A DNA stretch of 64,000 nt, from assembly GCF_000732195.1 (NCBI RefSeq), contig NZ_JNNU01000007.1, positions 186,001-250,000 on the forward strand, written 5' to 3'. The notes beneath the pieces are model-generated. The model did not search any database, was not told where the DNA came from, and worked only from the letters and a program-made list of their open reading frames with translations. The translations under genes and the position numbers were made by a program. Position 1 is the first letter of the stretch. Each line of letters starts with the position of its first letter. Positions 9,109 to 18,071 of the stretch are shown here, in pieces. The stretch comes from Neorhizobium vignae. Lineage in GTDB: Bacteria > Pseudomonadota > Alphaproteobacteria > Rhizobiales > Rhizobiaceae.

Positions 9109-10470
9109 TCAGGCAGACTGGGTCGACGCCCGCATGATGCTGATGGTTGCGAGCCAAAGCACGACGCCGAGGCCGAGCAGGGAGGCGGCGATCAGATACT
9201 GAACCGGATCGCGGCCCGTCCAGGGACCGGCGAGGAAGGCACAGGAGATCGCACCGAGTACCGGCAGGATGGTCGGGGTGCGGAAATGCTTGTGCTCGAC
9301 CGTGTCCTTGCGCAGCACCAGCACCGCGACGTTGACGATCGCAAAGACGCAGAGCAGCAGCAGCGCCGTGGTGCCGCCCAGCGCCGGAACGCCGCCGGCA
9401 AACAGGATCAGCGCGACCGCCAGCAGCGACGTGAAACCGATCGCGATATAGGGCGTGCGACGGCCCGGATGGACCTTGCCGAGCACCGGCGGCAGAACTC
9501 CTTCGCGGCTCATGCCGTAGATCAGGCGGCTCGCCATCATCATGTTGATGAGCGCGGAATTGGCCACCGCGAACATGGTGATGACCGCGAAGATGCCGAT
9601 CGGAAAGCCCGGTGCGCCGGCCTGCACGACCTTCAGCAGCGGGGTTTCTCCCTCACCAAGTTCATTGGCCGGTACCAGCGTGATCGCCGAGATCGCCACC
9701 AGGACATAGATCAGGCCCGTTACCGCCAGGCCGGTCAGCAGCACCTTGGGGAACATCCGGCTCGGCTCCTTGCATTCCTCGGCCATGTTGACCGAGTCCT
9801 CGAAGCCGACCATGGCGAAAAAGGCGAGGGTGGTGGCCGCAATGACCGGCCAGAAGACACCACCGTTGTTGGGTGCCGCAAACGTCCAGGCGCGGGAAAC
9901 GTCGCCCTGGCCACCGGCGATCGCCCAGAAGCCGATGCCGATGATAATCAGCAGGCCGGTCAGTTCGACCACGGTCAGCAGCACGTTCATTTTGACGCTT
10001 TCCCCGACGCCCCGAAAATTGATGGCGGCAACCAGAGCGATGAAACCGACCGCGATCAGCGGTACGCCCCAGGCGCCGAGATCGAGGCTGAGCGAGGTCG
10101 CGAAGTTGGAGGCGAAGGCGCGCGATGCGGTCGCCGCCGAGGTAATGCCCGACGACATCACCGCAAAGGCGACGAGAAACGTGACGAAGTGGATACCGAA
10201 GGCCTTGTGGGTATAAAGGGCGGCACCGGCAGCGCGCGGATATTTGGTGACCAGTTCGAGATAGCTGAAGGCGGTGAGGAGGGCGACGACGAAGGCGATC
10301 AGAAAGGGCAGCCAGACCACCCCTCCGACCTGCTTGGCCACCTGGCCGGTCAGGGCATAGACGCCCGTCCCGAGAATATCCCCGACGATGAACAGCAGCA
10401 GCAATCCGGGCCCCATGACCCGGTGGAGTTCAGTCTTCTGTTCGCCCAATTCGGTGACCGGCTTTTTCAT
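9109..10470 (-). CDS. APC-family amino acid permease
   Basis: The 453-residue membrane protein has about 12 hydrophobic segments. The first carries GDILGTGVYALTG, the broken-helix Gly motif of APC/LeuT-fold transporters, and a conserved GFEDSVNMAEE stretch lies in the middle. It probably imports an amino acid or polyamine by cation symport. Its start (ATG at 10470) is preceded by an AGGAGG-like site on the minus strand. It is divergent from the methyltransferase gene across a 311-base region. Confidence 0.92.
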   Translation of the reverse strand: MKKPVTELGEQKTELHRVMGPGLLLLFIVGDILGTGVYALTGQVAKQVGGVVWLPFLIAFVVALLTAFSYLELVTKYPRAAGAALYTHKAFGIHFVTFLVAFAVMSSGITSAATASRAFASNFATSLSLDLGAWGVPLIAVGFIALVAAINFRGVGESVKMNVLLTVVELTGLLIIIGIGFWAIAGGQGDVSRAWTFAAPNNGGVFWPVIAATTLAFFAMVGFEDSVNMAEECKEPSRMFPKVLLTGLAVTGLIYVLVAISAITLVPANELGEGETPLLKVVQAGAPGFPIGIFAVITMFAVANSALINMMMASRLIYGMSREGVLPPVLGKVHPGRRTPYIAIGFTSLLAVALILFAGGVPALGGTTALLLLCVFAIVNVAVLVLRKDTVEHKHFRTPTILPVLGAISCAFLAGPWTGRDPVQYLIAASLLGLGVVLWLATISIMRASTQSA

Positions 10471-10781
10471 AAACTCCTCCTGATGTTATCGATTTTCTCC
10501 GGGAAATCGTTTAATGGGAACAAGCGTCGGTTGTTCCCCAAAAATAGGGAGGTTTCAAATCGTTCCGTCCCAACCGAGGGCGTAACGGAAAATTCTCGCT
10601 AAAATCTTGCACTCGGTGCAAATATCTCTTAGATATAACGGCGTAGGCGCTGCACTGCATAATTCTGCGGCCGATACGCGTATTTTCTCGAGCGGAGGTT
10701 CCAATGCCTTGGAATTGCCATGCGGGCTGTGAAGGTCGGCGGAATACTCGATTGCATTTTCAAACCGGTGAGTCTCTGACC
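10471..10781. other. Non-coding region between the APC permease and methyltransferase genes
   Basis: These 311 bases hold the upstream regions of two divergent genes. Two abutting palindromes coinciding with a likely promoter (listed separately) are the main feature. No convincing small gene was seen. Confidence 0.6.
10607..10636 (+). promoter_or_regulatory. Promoter overlapped by two abutting palindromes
   Basis: TTGCAC-3 nt-GTGCAA (10607-10621) is followed directly by ATATCT-3 nt-AGATAT (10622-10636); each has perfect 6-bp arms. A -35 (TTGCAC) and a -10 (TAGATA, 10630-10635) fall inside them at 17-base spacing, about 145 bases before the methyltransferase. A repressor here would block both elements; the TetR gene downstream is a natural candidate, by inference. 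Confidence 0.5.
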
Positions 10782-11447
10782 ATGACAGCAGATGCCGCAT
10801 TCTCCGATTTCTTGCATTTCTTCCGTTCGTGGATCAGCAATCCGTTGCGGGTTGCGGCGGTGGCGCCTTCGGGGGATTCGCTCGCGCGCCTGATGACCCA
10901 AGAGATCGCTCCCCTCGACGGTCCGGTCATCGAACTCGGTCCGGGCACCGGCGTGTTCACCCGTGCGCTTTTGGCGCGCGGCGTTGCCCAATCCGATCTT
11001 ACCCTGATCGAATACGGTCCGGAATTCGTACCCGGCCTGCAGCGGCGGTTTCCGGAAGCGCGGGTTCTGCAGATGGACGCGGCAAAGCTCGCCCATGAAG
11101 ATATTTTCGAAGGCGAACCGGTCGGCGCGGTCATCAGCGGCCTGCCGCTGCTCTCCATGTCCCCGCGCAAGATCACCGCGATCCTCGGCGGAGCGTTTAC
11201 CTATATCCGTCCGGGCGGCTCCTTCTATCAGTTCACCTACGGCCCGCGCTGCCCCGTGCCGCGGCCGATCCTCGACCGGCTGGGTCTGAAGGCCATCCAT
11301 ATCGGCCACACCGTGCGCAACCTGCCGCCGGCTGCCGTCTACCGGATTTCCCGCCGCAAGCCGCTCGACCTGACGCGGGATCGTTCCAGATATCGTGCCG
11401 AGGCAGAGGCCGGTGCGGTCCACAATGCCGACGAAACGGGCGGCTGA
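10782..11447 (+). CDS. SAM-dependent methyltransferase, phospholipid-methyltransferase-like
   Basis: The 221-residue class I methyltransferase has the SAM motif VIELGPGTGVFT (about 46-57) and an acidic residue ending the next strand (LIEYGPEF). The N-terminus FFRSWISNPLRVAAVAPSG and the late NLPPAAVYRI stretch recall rhizobial phosphatidylethanolamine N-methyltransferase (PmtA) relatives and the KsgA-like group. Membrane phospholipid is thus a possible substrate, but I cannot separate the groups by eye. The ATG at 10782 was chosen over 10704 because the extension is unrelated. The TetR gene follows after 15 bases. Confidence 0.75.
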   Translation: MTADAAFSDFLHFFRSWISNPLRVAAVAPSGDSLARLMTQEIAPLDGPVIELGPGTGVFTRALLARGVAQSDLTLIEYGPEFVPGLQRRFPEARVLQMDAAKLAHEDIFEGEPVGAVISGLPLLSMSPRKITAILGGAFTYIRPGGSFYQFTYGPRCPVPRPILDRLGLKAIHIGHTVRNLPPAAVYRISRRKPLDLTRDRSRYRAEAEAGAVHNADETGG

Positions 11448-11462
11448 ACAAAATCGGATGCA

Positions 11463-12089
11463 ATGACCTGGACGACTGACGGCGCCAAGGAAGGCCGGCG
11501 GGAAATCAAGCGCCGGCAGACCCGCGAACGCATCGAGGAAGCGGCGATGAGCCTGTTCCTCGAGCGCGGCTTCGACGCCACGACGATCGAGGACATTGCC
11601 GAACGCGCCGAGGTTTCGAAACGCAGTTTCTTCGACTATTTCCCGTCCAAGGAAGAGGTCGTGTTCGCCTGGCAGGACGGCTTTGCCGACCATCTGATGG
11701 CGGCGATCGCATCCAGGCCGGCGGACGAGCCGGCGGTCAAGGCCGTGCAACACGGCCTCGTCGGCGCCATCGTCTCGGCAGCCGACGAAAGAGCGATGGC
11801 GCTCGGAGAACTGATCCGTCGCACGCCGACGCTGAAGGCCCGCGACCAGCTCAAATATGCCAAACTCGAGCTGAAACTCACGGAAGCGCTGAAGGCAAGA
11901 AGCAGAAGCGACGAGGAGCGGCTGCGCGTGCGCCTGCTCGCGGCTGTCGTGATAGGCGCCTTGCGGGCCGGCGGAGAACTCTGGAACGAACAGCCGCCAG
12001 GCACCTCGCTCGAAACCTTCGCGCATCAGTTCTTCGGCGATTTCTGGAAGACGCTTGCTGATTTCGGCAACGAAGGGCAGGGGCGCTGA
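11463..12089 (+). CDS. TetR-family transcriptional regulator
   Basis: The 208-residue protein has a TetR helix-turn-helix at about 15-62 (IEDIAERAEVSKRSFFDYF) and an all-helical ligand domain. It probably shares a transcript with the methyltransferase 15 bases upstream and may repress that operon through the palindromes at 10607-10636. Its stop codon directly abuts that of the convergent YqaA-like gene. Confidence 0.9.
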   Translation: MTWTTDGAKEGRREIKRRQTRERIEEAAMSLFLERGFDATTIEDIAERAEVSKRSFFDYFPSKEEVVFAWQDGFADHLMAAIASRPADEPAVKAVQHGLVGAIVSAADERAMALGELIRRTPTLKARDQLKYAKLELKLTEALKARSRSDEERLRVRLLAAVVIGALRAGGELWNEQPPGTSLETFAHQFFGDFWKTLADFGNEGQGR

Positions 12090-12527
12090 TCAGATCACGC
12101 TGAGTGTCGCCGCAGCGAGCACCACGTAGCGCAGCGCCTTGCCGATGAACACCAGGATCAGGAAGGTCGGCAACGGTTCCTTGAGCACTCCGGCCGCGAC
12201 CGTGATGGCGTCACCGCCGATCGGCAGCCAGCTTAGCAACAGCGACCATTTTCCGTATTTTCGATACCAGGCCTGTGCCTTTTCCAGCTTGTCCTCGCTG
12301 ACCGGAAACCAGCGGCTGTCGCGAAACCGCTCGACACCGCGCCCGAGCAGCCAGTTGACCGCAGCGCCCGCCGTGTTGCCGACCGAAGCAACCATCAGCA
12401 GGGCGATGAGCGAATACCGGTCGACCAGGATAAGCCCGACCAGGATCGCTTCCGACTGCATCGGAAAGATCGTGGCGGCGATGAAGGCGGCGGAGAACAG
12501 CCCTGCATAGGCAGCGAAATCGAACAT
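12090..12527 (-). CDS. YqaA/DedA-like inner-membrane protein
   Basis: The 145-residue protein has four or five hydrophobic segments and the YqaA-type features of the SNARE-associated/DedA group: a GNTAGAAVNWLLGRG turn and a W-Y-x-K-Y-G-K amphipathic segment before LLLSWLPIGGD. DedA-type proteins are tied to lipid flipping and membrane homeostasis; this member's role is unknown. Its stop abuts the stop of the TetR gene. Confidence 0.85.
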   Translation of the reverse strand: MFDFAAYAGLFSAAFIAATIFPMQSEAILVGLILVDRYSLIALLMVASVGNTAGAAVNWLLGRGVERFRDSRWFPVSEDKLEKAQAWYRKYGKWSLLLSWLPIGGDAITVAAGVLKEPLPTFLILVFIGKALRYVVLAAATLSVI

Positions 12528-12552
12528 GATGAAGCTATAGCCGAGCCAAATG

Positions 12553-12580
12553 AAAAAGGGCGGATGAAAATCCGCCCTTT
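12553..12580 (-). terminator. Terminator of secDF
   Basis: A perfect 11-bp stem (12555-12565 with 12570-12580) closes on a 4-base GAAA loop. Read on the minus strand it is followed by a T-run, directly after the secDF stop. Confidence 0.9.
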
Positions 12581-12599
12581 CTGTTTCATGTCAGCAGGC

Positions 12600-15137
12600 T
12601 CAGGCCTGGCTTGAACGCTCGCCGTCGCCGACGGCCTTTTCGCCGGCTGCTTCGGCCTGCGCCTTGTGGCGGGTGCGCCAGTCGCCAAGGAAGAGCAGGA
12701 TCGGCGCCGCGATGAAGACCGACGAAAGTGCTGCGACTGCGATACCGAAGACCATCGGCACCGCGAAGCTTTCCACAGCACTGCCACCCCAGATCGCCAT
12801 CGGCAGCAGGGCCAGGAAGGCGGTTGCCGAGGTATAGAGGCTTCGGGCAAGCGTTTCGTTGATCGACAGGTCGATCACGTCGCGCAACGACATCTTCTTG
12901 TAGAGCCGCATGTTTTCACGCATGCGGTCGTAGACCACGACCTTGTCGTTGACGGAATAACCGACCAGCGTCAGCAACGCCGCGATAGCCGTCAGGTTGA
13001 AGTCGAGACCGGTCAGCGCGAAGAAGCCGATCGTCTTCGTCACGTCGAGGACGAGCGTCGCGATCGCGCCGACGGCGAATGGCCACTCGAACCGCGCCCA
13101 GATGTAGATCATCATGGCGAGGGAGGCGAGACCGACCGACAGGAAGCCGGCGGTGGCGAGCTCGCCGCTGACCTTCGGGCCGACGACTTCGGTGCGTTCC
13201 ACCTTGGCGGTCTGGTCGATCTTGGTGATCTCCGCCTTCAGCTTCTCGACGGCTTCCGTCTGGGCCTGCTCGCCGCCGGGCTGGCGCTCGACGCGGACAA
13301 GCACGCGGTTGTTGCCGCCGAATTCCTGGAGCGCCACTTCGCCCAGGCCGAGCTCTCCGAGGCCGGAGCGGAAGGCTGCAAGGTCGGTCGGTTGCGTGGT
13401 GGTGACTTCCATCTGGATGCCGCCGCGGAAGTCGACGCCGTAATTGAGGCCCGGCGTGAAGAACAGCACGACAGAGGCGATCGACAGGATGACCGAGACG
13501 CCGATGCCGAGGAAGCGGCCCTTCATGAAGTGGATATGGGTGCCGTCCGGAACGAGCTTGATCGGCAGCAGCGGCCTGATGTCGATCTTCTTCAGCTTCC
13601 TGCGGGCGGTGATGAAGACCATTGCGACGCGAACGACGGAGACGGCCGTGAACATCGAGATCATGATGCCGAGGCCCATGGTGACGGCGAAACCGCGCAC
13701 CGGACCGGAGCCGAACCAGAAGAGCAGGACCGTGGCGATCAAGCTGGTGACGTTACTGTCGACGATGGTCGAATAGGCGCGCTTGAAGCCCGCGTCGATC
13801 GCCGCAAAGGCGCTGCGGCCCTTGCGGGTCTCTTCCTTGATGCGCTCGTTGATGAGGACGTTGGCGTCCACCGCAAGGCCGATGCCGAGCACGACGCCGG
13901 CGATGCCGGGCAAGGTCAGCGTCGAGCCGATCAGCGTCAGGCCGGCGAAGGTCAGGATGACGTTGATGAACAGCGCGACGTTCGCGAGGATGCCCCAGGT
14001 GCCGTAGAGAAACAGCATGAAGGCGACGACCAGGCCGAAACCGATAATGCCGGTGAAAATGCCCATTTCGATGGCATCGGCGCCGAGGTCGGCGCCGACG
14101 GTGCGTTCCTCGATGACGGTCAGCTTGGCGGGCAGGGCACCGGCGCGCAGCAGCGCAGACAGCGTGTTGGCTTCCGAAACCGAGAAGCCGCCGGAGATCT
14201 GGCCCGAACCACCGGTGATCGGCGTGCGGATAACCGGAGCGCTGAGAACCTTGTTGTCGAGCACGATCGCGAAGGGACGGCCGACATTCTGCTGGGTGAT
14301 CTGCGCAAAACGGTTGGCGCCGGCGCTGTCGAAGCGGAAGTTGACGACGGGTTCGTTGGTCTGCTGGTCGAAGGCGGCGCGGGCGTCCGTCAGACGATCG
14401 CCGGAAAGCTCGACGCGGTCGAGGACCGGATACTGGTTGCCGCGCTCGTCGGCGAGCATGGTGACGCCGGCCTCGCCCTGCTGGCCGAGCAGATGGAAAC
14501 TCATCTTGGCGGTCGAGCCGAGGAGCTGGCGAAGACGGGACGGATCCTGCTCGCCCGGAAGCTGCACGAGGACGCGGTCCGAACCGACCCGCTGGATGGT
14601 CGGCTCGGCGACGCCGACCTGGTCGACGCGCTGGCGGATGATTTCAAGGCTCTGCTCGACAGCCGCGGTGATGTGCGAGTTGATGCCGGCTTCCGTCTGG
14701 GCGATCGAGATCGTGTTGTCGGTCGGCGTGGTGATCGCAAGATCGCTGCCACCGACGCTCGTGCCGAGGCCGATCGGGTTGGCGAGCGTCTGGAGTTCCG
14801 TCACGGCAGCATCGCGCTGGGCCGCATCGCGCACCGCAACGGTGATCGTATCGCCGGACCGGCGGATCGCCGAAGTGTTGATGTTCTTGTCGCGCAGCAC
14901 GCGGCGGGCGTCCTGCAGCAGGCTCTGGACACGTTCGTTGATCAGGTCGGGACGGTCCACTTCAAGCACGAGATGCGAGCCGCCGCGCAGGTCGAGGCCG
15001 AGTGCCACGCGGCTATGCGGAAGCCACGACGGCATGCGGTCGAGCGCCGACTGTGGAATCACGTTCGGTAGCGCGACCAGAATACCGAGAATGATGATGA
15101 CGGCATAACTCGCCACCAACCATGGGGAATTTCTCAT
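12600..15137 (-). CDS. secDF: Fused SecD-SecF protein-export subunit
   Basis: The 845-residue protein joins SecD and SecF, a common arrangement in rhizobia. The SecD half has GLDLRGGSHLVLEVD near residue 48, a large periplasmic P1 domain, and a six-helix block with AVDANVLINERIKEE. The SecF half begins about residue 545 with GVDFRGG and ends with the second six-helix block (SVNDKVVVYDRMREN). SecDF uses the proton gradient to pull proteins out of SecYEG on the periplasmic side. yajC, its usual neighbour, is not adjacent. A terminator follows. Confidence 0.97.
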   Translation of the reverse strand: MRNSPWLVASYAVIIILGILVALPNVIPQSALDRMPSWLPHSRVALGLDLRGGSHLVLEVDRPDLINERVQSLLQDARRVLRDKNINTSAIRRSGDTITVAVRDAAQRDAAVTELQTLANPIGLGTSVGGSDLAITTPTDNTISIAQTEAGINSHITAAVEQSLEIIRQRVDQVGVAEPTIQRVGSDRVLVQLPGEQDPSRLRQLLGSTAKMSFHLLGQQGEAGVTMLADERGNQYPVLDRVELSGDRLTDARAAFDQQTNEPVVNFRFDSAGANRFAQITQQNVGRPFAIVLDNKVLSAPVIRTPITGGSGQISGGFSVSEANTLSALLRAGALPAKLTVIEERTVGADLGADAIEMGIFTGIIGFGLVVAFMLFLYGTWGILANVALFINVILTFAGLTLIGSTLTLPGIAGVVLGIGLAVDANVLINERIKEETRKGRSAFAAIDAGFKRAYSTIVDSNVTSLIATVLLFWFGSGPVRGFAVTMGLGIMISMFTAVSVVRVAMVFITARRKLKKIDIRPLLPIKLVPDGTHIHFMKGRFLGIGVSVILSIASVVLFFTPGLNYGVDFRGGIQMEVTTTQPTDLAAFRSGLGELGLGEVALQEFGGNNRVLVRVERQPGGEQAQTEAVEKLKAEITKIDQTAKVERTEVVGPKVSGELATAGFLSVGLASLAMMIYIWARFEWPFAVGAIATLVLDVTKTIGFFALTGLDFNLTAIAALLTLVGYSVNDKVVVYDRMRENMRLYKKMSLRDVIDLSINETLARSLYTSATAFLALLPMAIWGGSAVESFAVPMVFGIAVAALSSVFIAAPILLFLGDWRTRHKAQAEAAGEKAVGDGERSSQA

Positions 15138-15225
15138 ATGTTTAATCCTGCTGAGCCCGAGCCACGCTCTGTCGAGCGGTTAGGGCAGAATGCTGATGTC
15201 GTTCAAACGCTTGGCGCGCGATATC

Positions 15226-15639
15226 TCAGGCACCGGCCGGCGGCGCGCGCGGCAGCGAACCATGCCAGAACGGGGAGGCTGCCGGATGGGAAGACGGCTT
15301 CGAGGCGAAGGCCGGGACGAAAATCGGGAAACTGAGCTCGATGGCGCGTGCTTCCAGCGCACCGCCGCCTGTGTGCCAATGGGCGCCCGTTCCGTCCTTG
15401 CGGTCCATGGCGGCCAGTGCGCGCAAGGGTTCGCGCTTGGTCAGGTGTGGAGTGTCGCTGGTCCTGTCGGCCGAAAGAATGCCGCGGGGGAATTGGACGT
15501 CCTTGACGACACTCGACAGCAGGCCGAACAAGGCGGCGATCAGCAGGGCGGCGGCAAAGACCGGCCAGCGCGACAGGTGGCTTTCCTGTTCACGTCCGTT
15601 TCTCGTCCGCTTGTCCTGCGGAAACAGCGCCATCCGCAT
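15226..15639 (-). CDS. Hypothetical single-span membrane protein
   Basis: The 137-residue product has a basic N-terminus (QDKRTRNGREQ), one hydrophobic helix at about 26-44 (PVFAAALLIAALFGLLSSVV) and a Pro/Ala-rich tail. I recognise no domain. GGAG lies at ribosome-site distance ahead of the ATG at 15639 or of a second Met two codons on. It sits 88 bases upstream of secDF on the same strand, with a terminator just behind it, which supports a real gene that may lead secDF. Opposite-strand reading frames here are low-complexity and not believable. Confidence 0.5.
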   Translation of the reverse strand: MRMALFPQDKRTRNGREQESHLSRWPVFAAALLIAALFGLLSSVVKDVQFPRGILSADRTSDTPHLTKREPLRALAAMDRKDGTGAHWHTGGGALEARAIELSFPIFVPAFASKPSSHPAASPFWHGSLPRAPPAGA

Positions 15640-15655
15640 CAGCTCCGGAGCGTTA

Positions 15656-15679
15656 AAAATCCCGAAGTCTTTGCTTCGG
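15656..15679 (-). terminator. Probable terminator downstream of the cupin gene
   Basis: CCGAAG (15662-15667) pairs with CTTCGG (15674-15679) across a 6-base loop. On the minus strand the stem is followed by GGATTTTT. It separates the cupin transcript from the downstream membrane-protein gene. Confidence 0.6.
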
Positions 15680-15841
15680 AACGGAATGCCGCCTTCTAAA
15701 GGAGAGGTTCGAGGCGGTCAATCTCCAGTAGGCCGGGAGCGTAAAGGCAGATTGCGGCGGCATTTGCGCCGGTCACGGCATTGGGGGCCGAAATCGGCGC
15801 TTTTGCCGATCTGCCTGCATGAGACCATGAAGACGCCGACT

Positions 15842-16363
15842 CTATTTGTGGATCGGGTCCTTCCACAGGACTTCTTCCGGCTTCTCGACGGGTTCGATGT
15901 CGAGATTGACGACGACCGGGTCCTGGCCGGAGCGACAAAGCACGCATTCCAGCGTTTCGTCCGGACTGGCATTGATCTCCTGGTGCGGCACATAGGGCGG
16001 CACGTAGATGAAATCGCCGGGGCCGGCCTCCGCGACGAATTCCAGATTGTCGCCCCAGCGCATCCGCGCTTTTCCCTTCAGCACGTAGATGATGCTTTCG
16101 AGATCGCCGTGGTGATGCGCGCCGGTCTTGGCGTTGGCATGGATCGTCACCGTGCCGGCCCAGATCTTCTCGGCGCCCGCGCGCGCGTTGTTGATCGCGG
16201 TCGCGCGGTTCATGCCGGGGGTTTGGGCGGTGTTGGGATCGAGCGAATTGCCGGGAATGACTTTCACGCCGTGCTCGCGCCAATCGACGTTGGAATGACC
16301 GTCATGGTCATCGTCATGAGTGTGGTGATGATCGTCGTGGCTATGGCTCAAGATCGTTCTCAT
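15842..16363 (-). CDS. Cupin-fold protein with His/Asp-rich N-terminus
   Basis: The 173-residue protein has cupin motif 1 (GAHHHGDLESIIYVLKG) and motif 2 (PGDFIYVPPYVPHQEIN), giving the three His plus Glu metal site. The first 23 residues are unusual, with a His/Asp-rich run (SHSHDDHHHTHDDDHDGH) that could bind or store a metal such as Ni, Zn, Mn or Co. The enzyme activity, if any, is unknown. The TerC gene, often metal-linked, lies upstream on the same strand but 293 bases away. Confidence 0.85.
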   Translation of the reverse strand: MRTILSHSHDDHHHTHDDDHDGHSNVDWREHGVKVIPGNSLDPNTAQTPGMNRATAINNARAGAEKIWAGTVTIHANAKTGAHHHGDLESIIYVLKGKARMRWGDNLEFVAEAGPGDFIYVPPYVPHQEINASPDETLECVLCRSGQDPVVVNLDIEPVEKPEEVLWKDPIHK

Positions 16364-16656
16364 TGACTAGGACGGGGCTCACCAACTCTTGCGAGTAGGG
16401 GGTCCGCGAGCCCCTGACCGGCGTCATGCCGGCTGAAGGCCACGTAGCTTTGCTCGAGGAACATGATCAATGGGAACATCCCAAATGTCAAAGACTTGGT
16501 GAGGAAAGGATAACTTTCCTGTTTCAAATCAACGCACTGTCACGCGCCGACGGCCTCTTTGGCCTCTCCCGCGCGAGCCGCGGATCGAGCCGCCGCTTGC
16601 CGGTTGCATTGCGGATCGCGCCGCGAACACCGCCAGGGTTCGTGCGTGAAGGAGCC

Positions 16657-17280
16657 TCAAACGCCCTGGATGAGCGGCAGGACTTCAATCGAGCCCTGGT
16701 AGACCATGTCGAGGGCCACATAGACGATGACGGCCAGGCCGACATAGGCGATCCAGCGGAAGCGGGACAGGAGCTTGGCGACGAAGTTGGCCGCGACGCC
16801 CATCAGTGCGATCGAGATGATCAGGCCGAGAATCAGTACTATGGAATGTTCCTTGGCGGCACCGGCGACGGCGAGCACATTGTCGAGCGACATGGAGACG
16901 TCGGCGATGACGATCTGGGTGGCGGCCTGGAAAAAGGTCTTGTTGGCGGCCCTTTCCTTCGCTTCTGCGGCGGCATGTGCGTCGTCGCTATGGCCTTCGC
17001 GCAGTTCGCTCCACATCTTCCAGCAGACCCAGCCGAGCAGCAGGCCGCCCGCAAGCTGGAGCCCCTTGATCGCCAGAAGATAGGTGGCGACGACCGCAAA
17101 CGCGAGGCGCAGCACGGTGGCGGCGGAAATGCCGAAGATGATCGCTTTTTTGCGGAGTGCGGCTGGAAGACCGGCGGCAGCAAGGCCGATGACAATGGCA
17201 TTGTCGCCGGAAAGAACGAGGTTGATGGCAATGACCTCGAGAAGCGCCGCAAAGCCGCCTGCGGTGAAGAGTTCCATCAT
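16657..17280 (-). CDS. TerC-family membrane protein (YjbE type)
   Basis: The 207-residue protein has about seven membrane segments. Both TerC signatures are present: NLVLSGDNAIVIGLA near residue 20 and VIADVSMSLDNVLAVAGAA near 130, whose buried Asp and Asn residues are thought to bind metal. Family members are linked to manganese export and to tellurite or metal stress. The start is ATG at 17280 or the next codon. No manganese riboswitch was recognisable upstream. Confidence 0.9.
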   Translation of the reverse strand: MMELFTAGGFAALLEVIAINLVLSGDNAIVIGLAAAGLPAALRKKAIIFGISAATVLRLAFAVVATYLLAIKGLQLAGGLLLGWVCWKMWSELREGHSDDAHAAAEAKERAANKTFFQAATQIVIADVSMSLDNVLAVAGAAKEHSIVLILGLIISIALMGVAANFVAKLLSRFRWIAYVGLAVIVYVALDMVYQGSIEVLPLIQGV

Positions 17281-17618
17281 GAAGCGTGAACCTGAAACGG
17301 GGGGAGATTGAGGGTATGAGGGTATGCTGATCTTCTAGTCATCTTTTTATGCGGTCTGGTACAGGATATTTCCAGGCGCTTGGCAAGCGCATTTTGCGTT
17401 TTGTCAAACGGCATCGTCCGCTATCGAAGCGGATTTCGCCCGGGGAGAAGGCACAGGATCCGAGCAGCAGCTTTTCACTGGCTCTACCTCCACTTGCCGC
17501 GACTCACCTGCCTCCTATATGGCCTCACGGCGGAGCGGGTCCCCAACCTGCCACGGCGCGAAGATCTTTCGCCTGGGAAGCTGTGGGGGCAAGCGTCCAA
17601 AGGATGAAGGAGACGTTG
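17281..17618. other. Non-coding region between the TerC and response-regulator genes
   Basis: These 338 bases separate two divergent genes. They contain a tandem 8-base repeat (GAGGGTAT twice, near 17311-17326) and a perfect hairpin, GCGCTT-3 nt-AAGCGC at 17376-17390, followed by ATTTTGCG. A weak reading frame at 17380-17607 has no domain features, so I do not call it a gene. Confidence 0.5.
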
Positions 17619-17984
17619 ATGGCGCAGAAGGCCGTTGTGCTTGTCGTCGAGGATGAACCGCTGATCCGCTTTACCACGCTCGATGCGCTGGAAGAGGTCG
17701 GACATCACGTATTGGAAGCCGGCAATGCCGACGAGGCGATGGTGCTGTTCCGCAACCGTGAGGATATCGACATTGTCTTCACCGACGTCAACATGGCCGG
17801 CTCCATGGACGGCATCCAGCTTGCTCAGCGTATCCGGGCCATCCGCCCGAGCATCGGCATCATCATCACGTCGGGCGTTGTCAGCCTCGATCCGATGCTT
17901 CTACCGGCCAACACGGTGTTCCTGCCGAAACCCTATCAGCACGACCTGCTGCTGTCCTCGATCCACGAGATGTTGCCGGGCTGA
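17619..17984 (+). CDS. Single-domain response regulator (CheY-like)
   Basis: The 121-residue receiver domain stands alone. It has the acidic pair VVEDEP (about 9-11), the phosphoacceptor Asp in IVFTDVNMAG (about 55), the Thr/Ser switch in IIITSGV, and the conserved Lys in FLPKPYQ. There is no output domain, so it passes phosphate or binds a partner. The ATG at 17619 follows AAGGAGA at 5 bases, deciding it over the earlier in-frame ATG at 17604. No kinase gene is adjacent. Confidence 0.9.
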   Translation: MAQKAVVLVVEDEPLIRFTTLDALEEVGHHVLEAGNADEAMVLFRNREDIDIVFTDVNMAGSMDGIQLAQRIRAIRPSIGIIITSGVVSLDPMLLPANTVFLPKPYQHDLLLSSIHEMLPG

Positions 17985-18071
17985 CTGAACGTGCCGGGCC
18001 GAAGACGGCCCGCCGGAACCAAGTGCCATGGCTCCCGGTTATCTCCTCCGATCAACCGGAGGAATTTTCAG

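Noticed and set aside
9286..10602. A 438-codon plus-strand frame opposite the APC permease
   Set aside because: Charged low-complexity translation antisense to a clear transporter.
10704..10781. Upstream extension of the methyltransferase
   Set aside because: The added 26 residues are unlike the family and lack support over the ATG at 10782.
12666..15071. An 801-codon open frame opposite secDF
   Set aside because: Same reason: no domain, biased composition, fully antisense to secDF.
15190..15699. Plus-strand frame opposite the small membrane-protein gene
   Set aside because: Low-complexity Gly/Arg translation; the minus-strand frame has a ribosome site and a membrane helix.
17281..17618. 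A yybP-ykoY manganese riboswitch ahead of the TerC gene
   Set aside because: The leader lacks the conserved internal-loop sequences as far as I can see by eye.
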